From Pseudomonadota bacterium (lineage in GTDB: Bacteria; Campylobacterota; Campylobacteria; Campylobacterales; Sulfurospirillaceae): a stretch of 64,000 nt of DNA. Position numbers and translations under genes: made by a program. Shown here one piece after another: positions 7,424-16,211 of this stretch (positions within the stretch are counted from its first letter, which is position 1; every line of letters begins with the position of its first letter). Under the pieces are notes generated by a model that saw only the letters and a program-made list of their open reading frames with translations, was not told the DNA's origin and did no database searches. The stretch spans positions 70,534-134,533 of the forward strand of contig JAGDMU010000007.1 in assembly GCA_017860615.1 (NCBI GenBank), written 5' to 3'.

Positions 7424-8665
7424 TTAGAACTTATAAGTGGCTTTAAACCAAAAATCATGTCCATCAGCATCTTTACCCCAGTCCTGATACGAAATATCGG
7501 TGCTTAAGCCTTTTAGCGCCCCAGTAAATGTATAAGAGGTGTAAATATCGGTATAGGCATATTCTTTGTCATTGGCATTATCTTCAACACCTGTGTAGCG
7601 CGCACCCACTTTAAAATTAATGTTTCTAAAGAGATAGTTTGCATCAACGGAGTACGCATCGGTATCTTTGGTATAAGTTCCTGGTTTGTTTTGAAGACCT
7701 TTAGCAAAAACGGTTTGAGTGCCTCCACCAAGACCACCGCCCATAGAATTACCTTTGATATCACCATCATCGGTAATGACGGTATAAGCAACGTATGTTT
7801 TAAAGTCTCCATAGCCTAAACTAGCCTTTGCACCATACATCGTGCCGTCTTCTTCATTGAGCTTTTCAGTCGCTTTATACTCATAGTTAGCCGCTAACCC
7901 ATAGGTGAATTCACCTACTTTGGCTTCATAGGCTGCTTCTAAATAATAAAAATCACCAACTCCCGTCGCTGTATTATTGCCATTAATACCCAACCACTGC
8001 GCTGTCAATGTTGTATTTGTGAGAGATTTATTGATAGCAAGCAGCATATACGCGTGTGCACCAAGGGCAGAATCTAGATTTTGGAAATCCGCAATATCCC
8101 CTGCAAAATCTGTCCTGTCTTGATATTTTGTAATTACACCTGCTGCCAGTGTCGTTTGAGGAAGATCTTTATTGGTCAGCATTGCACCCTCAAAGGATTG
8201 CATGATAATACGTGATCCACTCCCTGCCACCAATGGTGTATTGATGTATTGGCGACCCACTTTGGCTGTGGTGTTTGCAAAGGTATATTCTAGATATGCT
8301 TCAGAGAGTTGCGCGCCTGAGCCGTACATTTCGTTTTTAAAGTCATCTTTAGCAGTACCAGCAGTACCAATAGCACCATCGGCAAACGGTGAATGACTGG
8401 ACTGCATTGTCGCACCAAATTTAAAACCATAGAATGCATCTGTATTATAATGAAGCATTATTCCCGTTGTAAAAATGTCCGAGTTAATTTTTTGCGTTGC
8501 AGCGGTACTTAAGTTAGGAGAACCTTCTCTGTCAAAATAGTATGCTTTCAACTCTCCACTGACTTGACCATTTTTAAAGGCATCGGCAAGTGTGTCTGCT
8601 GCAAATGAGCTTGTTGTTAAACCTGCCATCACGAATGTTGCTAAACTTAACTGAGATAATTTCAT
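7424..8665 (-). CDS. Outer-membrane porin (Opr/OprD-like family of Campylobacterota)
   Basis: 413 residues with a signal peptide ending near residue 22 (SSFA, then ADTL). The remainder alternates short aromatic-bounded beta strands typical of a porin barrel and ends in phenylalanine (WFKATYKF), the C-terminal signal for outer-membrane insertion. A conserved VGRQYINTPLV element after the first strands is typical of the family in this phylum. It lies 74 bases after the molybdoenzyme operon in the same direction, behind a terminator-like hairpin. It might be partly co-expressed and admit the substrate, which is inference. Confidence 0.8.
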   Translation of the reverse strand: MKLSQLSLATFVMAGLTTSSFAADTLADAFKNGQVSGELKAYYFDREGSPNLSTAATQKINSDIFTTGIMLHYNTDAFYGFKFGATMQSSHSPFADGAIGTAGTAKDDFKNEMYGSGAQLSEAYLEYTFANTTAKVGRQYINTPLVAGSGSRIIMQSFEGAMLTNKDLPQTTLAAGVITKYQDRTDFAGDIADFQNLDSALGAHAYMLLAINKSLTNTTLTAQWLGINGNNTATGVGDFYYLEAAYEAKVGEFTYGLAANYEYKATEKLNEEDGTMYGAKASLGYGDFKTYVAYTVITDDGDIKGNSMGGGLGGGTQTVFAKGLQNKPGTYTKDTDAYSVDANYLFRNINFKVGARYTGVEDNANDKEYAYTDIYTSYTFTGALKGLSTDISYQDWGKDADGHDFWFKATYKF

Positions 8666-8701
8666 AAAAATTCCTTTTTGTTGATTGATAGTAAGAAGAA
8701 A

Positions 8702-8728
8702 GCGCGGATTTAAATTTTAAACCCGCGC
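8702..8728 (-). terminator. Terminator of the molybdoenzyme operon
   Basis: GCGCGG at 8702-8707 and CCGCGC at 8723-8728 form a GC-rich stem around an AT-rich, partly self-pairing loop. On the minus strand it is followed by TTTCTTCTT, as expected of an intrinsic terminator 10 bases after the anchor-subunit stop. Confidence 0.6.
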
Positions 8729-8738
8729 AGATTGATGA

Positions 8739-9581
8739 TTAAAAGAATTGCCAAACCGTAGTACCGAGGTTAAACATGATGACCCTATAAACAGCCGCAC
8801 CCACAAAAGCACACATAAGACCAAGTGCAAAAGGGGCGTTCGAGAGAGCAACCGCGCCATCATTTTTACTTTGTGAGTAAACCAACCCAAACGGTACAAC
8901 CAAACCGATAATGACAATACCAACCCAAAAGAGCATCGCAAATCCACCAAACAGGACAGAAGAAGCCGAACGGCTTGCATCAGAATACGGTGCAGACGAT
9001 AATGCTACGAGATACGCAATGATGGCAATCGCTTGAACCACAACCAAGGCTTGAACCAGTCGTTTCATTTTTTGAATCATCAAAGCATTAGGCTCAACCA
9101 GTAGCGCTGCATACGCTAATGCACCCATTAAAAGGGCTGATGCTAGGTAGACAAACGGCAATGTTAGGGTATCCCATGCAGGGCGTGCTCCCATCACATA
9201 CGAATCGCCTACGGCAAATGCTAAAATGGCAGCGGTGATCGCACCAACCAGCGTAATGGTTTTAAGCGTTTGCTTTGAAGCATTTCGTTGTAACGCATAA
9301 AGATAAGCTATCACACAAATACCAGTAATTCCAATCATCGAAGACTCGATAAAAATACCCGAAGTTGGGTGTCCCAATGCTCCAAAAATTCTCTCTGGGT
9401 GCCCTAAGTGAAGGACACTGGAAAAACCACCTAATGCTAAAGCAACTAACGTTGCAATGGCACCTCTTTGTTTGACAGTTTCACTGAAGCTATACCATTC
9501 ATTGATCGCTAAAGCGATGAACAGACCACATCCTAAATCCACAAATGCTGTGAAAAAGACTAATGAAAATTCACTATCCAT
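8739..9581 (-). CDS. DmsC-like membrane anchor subunit of molybdoenzyme
   Basis: 280 residues with about eight hydrophobic membrane segments and almost no soluble domain. The motif HLGHPERIFGAL after the second segment, followed by an ES/IES turn, resembles DmsC-family quinol-oxidising anchors. It would pass electrons from menaquinol to the ferredoxin subunit. The start overlaps the end of the ferredoxin gene by 8 bases, so the two are coupled. It is the last gene of operon 1, followed by a terminator hairpin. NrfD/PsrC-type anchors are the alternative family. Confidence 0.8.
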   Translation of the reverse strand: MDSEFSLVFFTAFVDLGCGLFIALAINEWYSFSETVKQRGAIATLVALALGGFSSVLHLGHPERIFGALGHPTSGIFIESSMIGITGICVIAYLYALQRNASKQTLKTITLVGAITAAILAFAVGDSYVMGARPAWDTLTLPFVYLASALLMGALAYAALLVEPNALMIQKMKRLVQALVVVQAIAIIAYLVALSSAPYSDASRSASSVLFGGFAMLFWVGIVIIGLVVPFGLVYSQSKNDGAVALSNAPFALGLMCAFVGAAVYRVIMFNLGTTVWQFF

Positions 9582-10212
9582 GACGTTTTTCCTCCTTTTT
9601 TCCAGATTGATGAGGCGTTCTCCACGTCTCTTTTGGTGGTAAATCTTGCCATTGCGCCGTTTTACGATGCAAAATGTACTTCACAGAAGGGTGATTTCCA
9701 CGATCTGGAAGAGAGTGTATATTTTCAGCACCCGCCTCTTTTAAGACTTTGGCGACCTCACTGTTTGGATCATCGATATCACCAAAGAAGCGACATTTCG
9801 AGCAACATACTTTTACACATGCTGGTTTTTCGCCCACCGCTGTTAAGTGCGCACATAAGGTACATTTTTCAACAACTTTTTGCTCCGCGTTGTATGAACG
9901 AGCACCGTACGGACATGCCATCATGCAGTATTTACAGCCAATGCACAGCTCTTTATCAACCATTACTGTTCCATCAGCCGCTTTAAAAGAGGCTCCTGTT
10001 GGGCATACATCGACACAGGTAGGGTTATAACATTGCTGACAGATTGTTGGCAGTTGATACTGCTGTATATCTGGGTATGTTCCCATTGGACCTATTGTTA
10101 GGACTTTGTTATAATAAACACCGAGGGCTACATCGTTTTCCATCTTACACGCCATTTCGCAAGAATAACAACCAATGCAACGATCTAAATCTATAACCAT
10201 TGTTTTTTTCAT
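9574..10212 (-). CDS. DmsB-like four-cluster [4Fe-4S] electron-transfer subunit
   Basis: 212 residues with four cysteine groups: CIGCYSCEMAC near residue 12, CQQCYNPTCVDVCP near 57, CIGCKYCMMACP near 91, and CTLCAHL...CVKVCC near 116. This is the standard arrangement of the B subunit of DMSO-reductase-family complexes, carrying electrons from the anchor to the catalytic subunit. It has no signal peptide of its own and would be co-exported with the Tat-dependent catalytic subunit. It lies 16 bases after the catalytic gene. Confidence 0.9.
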   Translation of the reverse strand: MKKTMVIDLDRCIGCYSCEMACKMENDVALGVYYNKVLTIGPMGTYPDIQQYQLPTICQQCYNPTCVDVCPTGASFKAADGTVMVDKELCIGCKYCMMACPYGARSYNAEQKVVEKCTLCAHLTAVGEKPACVKVCCSKCRFFGDIDDPNSEVAKVLKEAGAENIHSLPDRGNHPSVKYILHRKTAQWQDLPPKETWRTPHQSGKKEEKRHG

Positions 10213-10228
10213 TGTCTATCCCTTCTCT

Positions 10229-12922
10229 TTACAATCGCACAGCAGGTGCTGCATCGGATGGCTCTGGCATCCATCGTTTAAACTCTTCTGGTTTTTCCAA
10301 GATACCTTGCGGAGCACCATCCGCTTTTGAAATTTTTACCTGATAGCCTCGTAGCGTGTACGTTCCAAACATATCATTGTATGGGGCTGTCAGTTTTGAA
10401 AGGACATTGACATTCATCTCTTGCCATCCTTTGGTTGGGCTATCGAGTGTTTCAGGATTCCAGAAACGCTCCATATACACCGTATCAGGAGGAATACCCT
10501 CAGTAACTCTAGCTTTGGCTCGAATTTTTCCACGAAGAGACTCGACCCATACCCAATCGCCTTGTGCAACACCGTATTTTTTAGCGGCAATTGGGTTGAC
10601 CCATATTTCAGCTACTGGGTAGAGTTCTCTAATGTAAGGAACATTTCGAAGCGTTCCGTGATGGTACATTGGCAAACGACCGTTCGTCATAGTTAGAGGA
10701 TACTCTTTGCCCACTTCTGTTTTTCGGTTTTCTGTTGGTTCCATATAATAGACCAATGGATCGTAATCTTTAGAGGAAGGCGGTAAGTCATACGTTGTCC
10801 ATGGACGTCCTGTGCGACCTAGCACAATGAAAGACTCTCCATACACTTCAAGTTTTTTGGAAGGTGTTCCAAACCCTTTAGGTTTGTTTGTTCTAGAATC
10901 GATCTCTTTGTAAATATAATATTTACGCCATTGGTCATAAGGGACATTATCAAATGGCACTTTGGCTATATACTCTTTCCACGTCATACCAAAGTATTTC
11001 GTCCAGCCATCCAGTTGTTCTTCATAAGTATTGAAATAAGGAAGCTCTGGTGCTGTCGCCTTAGGATCAAATGCACGTTTACACTCTTCGTGCCCCAATT
11101 CAGCGCATTTTTTAGCCAGTCTTGCCCAGAAAAATGTTTCATTGCATGTTTCCCATAAATGTGTCACCGCTTGGCGCGCAAACATTCTGTTATGGGAACT
11201 TGTAATAAAATCAGACTCTAACCATTCATTCATTGGAAGTAGATAGTCCGCATACGCTGAAAACGAGGTCGGATAGACAAAGGCGTGGACAACTAAATCA
11301 AGTTTTTTAAGTCCTTCAATCCATTTTGAAGCATCCGCAACCATGGCAAGTTTATTGCCAGAGCGTTCAATCCATGCGTGAATACCATACGGTTTTCCCG
11401 TTGTCATTGCTTCTAAAAGTGGCGCTGGTTGTGCAACCCACCATCTCAGCATTCCTTTATGTTCAATACCCCCTAAGCGTTTACGCAACTGTGCCTCAGG
11501 AAGGAATTTTTTAAGCATGGTAGAGCGTAAATCACCGATGGCACCACCTGCATAACGCTGTAATATCGTGCCTGGTTTTTCAACATTGCCCATGATCATA
11601 TCTAGGGTTGCTGTTCCCATCGGAGCTTGTGCAGAGTTAACGTTATGATCTGTCGCAACACCTAGAGCAATAGCTGAAGGCGTATTTTTAGCGTACATCT
11701 GTATCGCTTTTTCTATTTTCACAACTTCCAAACCACACTCTTCTGCTGCTTTTTCAACACTAAACGGCGCTACGCGTTCTCGCAACAGGGTAAAGCCTGT
11801 CTTATACTCAACATCTTTAATGGTATACGTACCTTCGAGTGCTGGTTCAAGAGCATCATCCCAAGGATACGTTAACCCTGCAGGAGCATTTGTTTTTGTA
11901 TCCCAAATTACAAACGTATCGGCACGTCCTCCTTCAATCAACTCATTTTCACGTAAAATCATTTTCGTTTTTGTATTGACTAAGAATGGTAAATTGGTCC
12001 ATTTCATCACAAAATCATGGTCATACCATTTTTGATCGATGATTTTTTTAATCCATGCCATCATCAAGGCAACATCCGTTCCTGGACGAATCGGTAACCA
12101 GATATCTGCTTTCGCAGCATCAGGCGTAAAGCGAGGATCAATAACAATGGTTTGAACACCGCGTGCTCTGAGTTCAACTAAGGCACGACCCGCTTGGGAT
12201 GGTCCACTGTAGGAAGGATCGGTTCCCCATAAGACGAATGTTTTCATCTTGATTTCATTATAAAAAAACGCCTCGATACAGTTGGAATCGCCTAAACTAG
12301 GGTTACCTGAAGGACCACCACCGTACGTCATTTGATAGACCATTTGGCGAGGCATATAACATTGTGATGCACCTGGCTCAAACCAGTTTGGAGAACCAAA
12401 AACATCACAGAAACGGCAACAACTCAAAAAGTTTGGATTTCCACCACCGCCTGTACTTCCCATAACAGCTTCGGCACCGTATTTTTCACGGATTTCCATG
12501 AGTTTTTGAGCAATTTCATTCAATGCTTCATCCCACGAAATACGTTTCCATTTATTTTCCCCTCGAGCGCCAACTCGCTTCATTGGGTACTTATTACGAT
12601 TAGGATGGTACAAAGCTTGAATGCCCGCTAAGCCTTTAGTACATAACGCACCCTCGCTTCGCTCAAACTCAGGATTTCCTTCGATTTTGATAACACGGCC
12701 ATCTTTGACATGTGCTAAAACACCACAATCCGCTGTACAACTGCGGCAGTTTGTTTTAACGATTTTTGTACCAGCACGCTCCTGATTGATGGGACTAGCA
12801 GCATGTGCACGCGTGACTAATCCATCGGACCACGTACCACTAAGAGCCCCAAACGCTCCAATAACAGCGGTTGTTTTCAGAAAATCTCTTCTTCCAAACG
12901 CTGATTGTTCTTGTTGTTCCAT
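10229..12922 (-). CDS. Tat-exported molybdopterin oxidoreductase, catalytic subunit
   Basis: 897 residues from the ATG at 12922, which has AAGGAG upstream. The Tat signal is FGRRDFLK near residue 10. A [4Fe-4S] motif C-x2-C-x3-C-x27-C begins at residue 59. The likely molybdenum ligand is a cysteine at residue 188 in EPGASQCYMPRQ. Bis-MGD binding elements (WGTDPSYSGPSQ, IDPRFTPDA, TNGRLPMYHH) follow in family order. A Cys ligand places it with polysulfide, thiosulfate, tetrathionate, arsenate or selenate-type reductases and not with Ser-ligated DmsA, although its partner subunits look Dms-like. The substrate cannot be named. First gene of operon 1. Confidence 0.88.
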   Translation of the reverse strand: MEQQEQSAFGRRDFLKTTAVIGAFGALSGTWSDGLVTRAHAASPINQERAGTKIVKTNCRSCTADCGVLAHVKDGRVIKIEGNPEFERSEGALCTKGLAGIQALYHPNRNKYPMKRVGARGENKWKRISWDEALNEIAQKLMEIREKYGAEAVMGSTGGGGNPNFLSCCRFCDVFGSPNWFEPGASQCYMPRQMVYQMTYGGGPSGNPSLGDSNCIEAFFYNEIKMKTFVLWGTDPSYSGPSQAGRALVELRARGVQTIVIDPRFTPDAAKADIWLPIRPGTDVALMMAWIKKIIDQKWYDHDFVMKWTNLPFLVNTKTKMILRENELIEGGRADTFVIWDTKTNAPAGLTYPWDDALEPALEGTYTIKDVEYKTGFTLLRERVAPFSVEKAAEECGLEVVKIEKAIQMYAKNTPSAIALGVATDHNVNSAQAPMGTATLDMIMGNVEKPGTILQRYAGGAIGDLRSTMLKKFLPEAQLRKRLGGIEHKGMLRWWVAQPAPLLEAMTTGKPYGIHAWIERSGNKLAMVADASKWIEGLKKLDLVVHAFVYPTSFSAYADYLLPMNEWLESDFITSSHNRMFARQAVTHLWETCNETFFWARLAKKCAELGHEECKRAFDPKATAPELPYFNTYEEQLDGWTKYFGMTWKEYIAKVPFDNVPYDQWRKYYIYKEIDSRTNKPKGFGTPSKKLEVYGESFIVLGRTGRPWTTYDLPPSSKDYDPLVYYMEPTENRKTEVGKEYPLTMTNGRLPMYHHGTLRNVPYIRELYPVAEIWVNPIAAKKYGVAQGDWVWVESLRGKIRAKARVTEGIPPDTVYMERFWNPETLDSPTKGWQEMNVNVLSKLTAPYNDMFGTYTLRGYQVKISKADGAPQGILEKPEEFKRWMPEPSDAAPAVRL

Positions 12923-13127
12923 ACAATTCTCCTTATACGGCAAAAAACAAAAAGCAAATCTCATTTAAAGTTTAGTGCTCTAAATTCTATTTGCACGATT
13001 AGATCTTATGAGGAGTCCTCATAAAACCACCAAACAATCGCTTCTCATTTATATTTTGATTCTTCTTTGGCCATTTCAGAATAAAATATAAAATTAAATT
13101 GTTTTAATAAATCGATTTATTAAGAAA
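12923..13127 (-). promoter_or_regulatory. Long untranslated leader of operon 1
   Basis: The predicted promoter at 13128-13156 implies a leader of about 200 nt before the catalytic-subunit start. The region is AT rich and contains no convincing gene. Its notable structure is a 19-bp palindrome at 13006-13024. Confidence 0.45.
13006..13024. repeat. 19-bp palindrome in leader of operon 1 (candidate operator)
   Basis: TTATGAGGA at 13006-13014 and its exact complement TCCTCATAA at 13016-13024, separated by one base. The size and symmetry suit a dimeric helix-turn-helix regulator. No equivalent is seen ahead of operon 2. Confidence 0.45.
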
Positions 13128-13159
13128 ATTATAGGATTAATGCCACTATTTGTCAATAC
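13128..13159 (-). promoter_or_regulatory. Sigma70 promoter of the molybdoenzyme operon
   Basis: On the minus strand TTGACA (13156-13151) is followed after exactly 17 bases by TATAAT (13133-13128). The 18-base block GTATTGACAAATAGTGGC is identical to that of the operon 2 promoter. Consensus -35 boxes are uncommon in this phylum, so the shared block may also be a regulator site. Confidence 0.7.
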
Positions 13160-13375
13160 TATATTTAATATATTTATATTCCATATTTTAAAACAATGAT
13201 GCTGTCGGTATCTCTTATCTATAAGTTCTATAAGAAAATTACGTCTAAAAAGAATTCATTGTGCTTTTTCTAAAAAAATTACACTTTTTAAGCAATATCT
13301 TTCTCAAAAAAGAGTGATTTTTCTTTCAAAGTTTGGTACTATTTCAGATAAGAGATTTTTGGGAGAAATTCATCG
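13160..13375. other. AT-rich intergenic region between operon 1 promoter and OrfA-like gene
   Basis: Very AT-rich, with runs of TATATTTAATATATTTATATT beside the promoter and a tandem direct repeat TCTATAAG at 13218-13225 and 13227-13234. Tandem repeats with a period near 10 bp are typical binding sites of OmpR-type regulators such as the one encoded at 19062. No gene is seen. Confidence 0.35.
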
Positions 13376-13672
13376 ATGCCTAGAAAACGTTTAATCTTTT
13401 CGCCAGAATTTAAAATGCAAGTGGTTTTTGAATCGTTTCAACCTAACACCACATTGCAACAACTCTCAGACAAGCATCAAACATCGGTTAAAAACATCAT
13501 GAATTGGAAGCAGCAATTTTTTGAAAATGCCCATCTTGCTTTTGAAAATCCTGCATCAAACGAAACACTCACTTCGCTCAAACACGAAAATGCCAAACTC
13601 GAAAAACAACTCCAACAACTTCAAATTGAACATGATTTTGTAATGCGTAAGGTTAAAGAGCTCAATCTTTAA
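13376..13672 (+). CDS. IS3 OrfA-like HTH/leucine-zipper protein, no transposase partner
   Basis: 98 residues from an ATG with GGGAG 9 bases upstream. An N-terminal IS3/IS911 OrfA-type helix-turn-helix (FSPEFKMQVVFESF, LSDKHQTSVKNIMNWKQQFF) is followed by a heptad coiled coil at about 65-98. The protein is complete but no OrfB/DDE gene follows, and no terminal repeats are visible. The next gene is a convergent ferredoxin. A close relative lies at 17855. In the OrfA family this region binds DNA. Its intact frame and position beside the operon 1 promoter suggest a transcription factor derived from a transposase; a decaying insertion-sequence remnant is the alternative. Confidence 0.75.
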   Translation: MPRKRLIFSPEFKMQVVFESFQPNTTLQQLSDKHQTSVKNIMNWKQQFFENAHLAFENPASNETLTSLKHENAKLEKQLQQLQIEHDFVMRKVKELNL

Positions 13673-13690
13673 GACGTTTCCTTCTCTTGC

Positions 13691-14725
13691 TTATGTCCTA
13701 AAGATAACGACTCGCTCTTCTTCTTGTGGTGTGACCTCATCTTTTTCAAAAAGCAAGACAGGTTCATTTTTAAACATATCATTCATTGTTTTAGGCGCAA
13801 ATGTGATGGCTTTTGCAAAACAAACATCTTCGCACATATGACACGCAATGCACGCATGTGTTGTGTAATCAACGCCAAACGCCTTCTCTTCATTCATACC
13901 TAAAGCACCCGTAGGACAAACTTTCGTGCAGATAGAACACTCTTTACACAGAAGAGGATCAATAATTGGTTTGACACCCATAATAGAATCAGAAAATACG
14001 CGATCTTGCATCAAAGCTATCAAATACCTCAAACGATCCTGCTTTTTGAAAGAACGCTGTTTGTAACGATTGTCTTTAAATACAATGGGGCGTTGCACTG
14101 TTAAAATTTCACTCTCGCTCGAAGCTGGTTTTTTACCAAAAAGAGAGAAAAGCATTCTTCGTCGTAAGTGTCCATCTCGTGTGATGCCCTCTATTGTTTC
14201 ATCTTTTTTGGCTATATATGCATCAATATTAGAGAGCTCTATCTGGGCACTGGGCTGTATATGTTTTACATCGCTGATGCTCTTTTCAAACATGTTTTTA
14301 AGAGCGCTTCCATGACACTTTTCACACGAACCATGAATGAGTTTAACAGAAACAGCGCTATTTTTAAAACAAGAAAGTAACAGCGAAGAATCCATCCTTG
14401 CTAAACACGAGATCCCCCTAAAATGCGGCTCTTTACTTTGAATCCGCTCACAACAAAAAACAATCTCCTCTGCACGCTCTTTTTGTTTCTCTTCTATAAA
14501 GCAGATGATCTCTTCATCAGAAGGATTTTTGGCTTCAAAAACATCGGTAGGACACAAGGCAACACAAGCTCCACAACCCACGCATTTTAGGCTATCAAGT
14601 TGTGGGGAGGTGGTCTTAAAATCAATCGCATGGGTTGGGCAAACATCGACACATAAAGAACATTTGGATGAGCGATGAATACTTTTTAAACACTGTTCTG
14701 GATAAAATTCAATCCCTAATGCCAT
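13691..14725 (-). CDS. Polyferredoxin-like [4Fe-4S] protein of the respiratory module
   Basis: 344 residues with two ferredoxin clusters at the N-terminus (CSLCVDVCP near 22, CVGCGACVALCP near 48) and two at the C-terminus (CKECSICTKVCP, CIACHMCEDVC). A middle section has isolated cysteines (FCCER, SCLARMD, SCFKNS, SCEKCHG) that could bind another centre. It has no signal peptide, so it is presumably cytoplasmic. Last gene of operon 2, starting 6 bases after the NapH-like stop. Such proteins accompany TorD-type chaperones and may supply electrons or help cofactor insertion; the exact role is unknown. Confidence 0.75.
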   Translation of the reverse strand: MALGIEFYPEQCLKSIHRSSKCSLCVDVCPTHAIDFKTTSPQLDSLKCVGCGACVALCPTDVFEAKNPSDEEIICFIEEKQKERAEEIVFCCERIQSKEPHFRGISCLARMDSSLLLSCFKNSAVSVKLIHGSCEKCHGSALKNMFEKSISDVKHIQPSAQIELSNIDAYIAKKDETIEGITRDGHLRRRMLFSLFGKKPASSESEILTVQRPIVFKDNRYKQRSFKKQDRLRYLIALMQDRVFSDSIMGVKPIIDPLLCKECSICTKVCPTGALGMNEEKAFGVDYTTHACIACHMCEDVCFAKAITFAPKTMNDMFKNEPVLLFEKDEVTPQEEERVVIFRT

Positions 14726-14731
14726 CTCTTC

Positions 14732-15586
14732 CTACCGTTTGGATTTGAAAAATGAAAAGGATATCGCTTGCATCGGACACGCATCGGAACAGTCCTTACA
14801 TTTCGTACAACGAGAAAGGGCTTTTTGTGTTAACGGCTCATGCAAATCAATCTCTTCATGACACGCATCTTTGCAGATACTACAATCCGCACCCTTACTT
14901 GCCTTTAAACAGCTCTTGGTATCAATGGCTGGTTTAAAAAAGATATTTGCTCGACTCATCAAAGAAATCAATGCTCCCAGTGGGCAAAATTTTCGACAGG
15001 TAAAACGAAAAAAGATCAACTCCAATGCTAACACGGCAGGAAAAACCATCAGTGACCATGTTGGCTCATTAAACTGTATCAGTCTCCACACCCCCACAAT
15101 CACCGCAAAGGTCAACCCCACAGGACAAATGAGACAAAAGACAGGAAAACCAAACAAAAATGTCGAGCCTAAAGCACCACCTAACACAAAGTAACTCGTA
15201 TCGATTTTTTTAGCAGAGGCGATCAAACCTTCTTTTGCAGAAACATCTTCAGTAACTTTAGTAGGAATATTTTGAGATGTCTCTGTTTTAGGAAACCATT
15301 TTCTAAAAAGAGGTACAGGGCACATCCATGCACAAAAGATGCGACCAAAAAGAATGGAAATAACTAAAAAAACCGCCAACGAAATAAAAACAGCTGGAAT
15401 AAACGTTTTACTCGCAATGAGTGTTTCAATAGAACCTAAAGGACAAATCGCAGAGATCGTGCTGTATCCAAACGCGCTCAGTGTTCCTGTGCCTGTGTGA
15501 AATGCTAAACCCACAAGGGCTAGGAGAATAAAGAATGAGATAGAAAGCGTACGCCATGAGGAAAATTTAATTGGTTTCATGATCAA
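14732..15586 (-). CDS. NapH-like membrane ferredoxin
   Basis: 284 residues with about four to five membrane segments and two characteristic Cys-x3-CysPro motifs after helices (FCAWMCPVP near 95 and CRKFCPLGA near 200), plus C-terminal ferredoxin motifs (CSICKDAC, CTKCKDCSDACP). This is the NapH/MauN/NosR-like architecture for quinol oxidation or transmembrane electron flow. Its start overlaps the NapG-like gene by 4 bases, as in nap operons, so the two proteins probably form a NapGH-type quinol dehydrogenase feeding the molybdoenzyme or its maturation. Confidence 0.82.
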   Translation of the reverse strand: MIMKPIKFSSWRTLSISFFILLALVGLAFHTGTGTLSAFGYSTISAICPLGSIETLIASKTFIPAVFISLAVFLVISILFGRIFCAWMCPVPLFRKWFPKTETSQNIPTKVTEDVSAKEGLIASAKKIDTSYFVLGGALGSTFLFGFPVFCLICPVGLTFAVIVGVWRLIQFNEPTWSLMVFPAVLALELIFFRFTCRKFCPLGALISLMSRANIFFKPAIDTKSCLKASKGADCSICKDACHEEIDLHEPLTQKALSRCTKCKDCSDACPMQAISFSFFKSKR

Positions 15587-16197
15587 ACTTCTTTGGAAGA
15601 GATAGGTCTAATTTCAACGCCACGTACTTTACCACCGACGTAAGAACGCATCATTAAAGCGGGACAAATGTTTTCACACACACCACACCCATTGCATTTT
15701 TGCTCATCAATGATGGGACGTTTATGCTCATCTAACGTAATGGCTTTATAAGGGCATGCGCTGTAACACAACGTACACGCACCATAATTTAAAGCAATGC
15801 ACACATCGGTTAAATATGCCATCCCGATTTTATCGCGCTGCTTATCAAAAGGCTTTAACGCTCCTGTTGGGCAGACGTCAATGCATTGATTGCAAAAATC
15901 ACACGAACCTATATGAAACTTCATCATCGGTGTGCGTGCTTGAAGAAATCCTTTTTCAATGGGGACTATACCAATAGCAGAGGTGTGGCATGCACTCCTA
16001 CAACGATCACATTTGATGCATTTTGATAAAAATGTCTCTTCATCTTGTCCACCAGGAGGTCGTAAGAGTGCCTGCCTTGGAGCAGCTTTTGCCACTGCCC
16101 CAAGACCAAACATTAACGCTAAACCAACACCAGAGGCAACAAAGGTTCGCCTTGAAAGCTTATTGTTACGTTCATCGCTTGGTGATTCATTGCTCAT
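15583..16197 (-). CDS. NapG-like Tat-exported ferredoxin
   Basis: 204 residues from the ATG at 16197. A Tat signal (SRRTFVASG, then a hydrophobic stretch to AKAA) precedes four [4Fe-4S] motifs: CIKCDRCRSAC, CDFCNQCIDVCP, CTLCYSACP and CNGCGVCENICP. Length and cluster spacing match NapG/MauM ferredoxins, which pair with NapH. It starts 14 bases after the TorD gene and overlaps the NapH-like gene. A napG label is avoided because no nitrate reductase is present here. Confidence 0.85.
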   Translation of the reverse strand: MSNESPSDERNNKLSRRTFVASGVGLALMFGLGAVAKAAPRQALLRPPGGQDEETFLSKCIKCDRCRSACHTSAIGIVPIEKGFLQARTPMMKFHIGSCDFCNQCIDVCPTGALKPFDKQRDKIGMAYLTDVCIALNYGACTLCYSACPYKAITLDEHKRPIIDEQKCNGCGVCENICPALMMRSYVGGKVRGVEIRPISSKEV

Positions 16198-16211
16198 TGA
16201 GTAACCTTTAA

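Noticed and set aside
9633-9986. Plus-strand frames opposite the ferredoxin and catalytic subunit genes
   Set aside because: They are shadows of strongly conserved minus-strand proteins with intact cysteine motifs.
10229-12922. Calling the molybdoenzyme DmsA, PsrA or ArrA
   Set aside because: The ligand suggests a Cys enzyme, the partner subunits look Dms-like, and substrate cannot be told from motifs alone.
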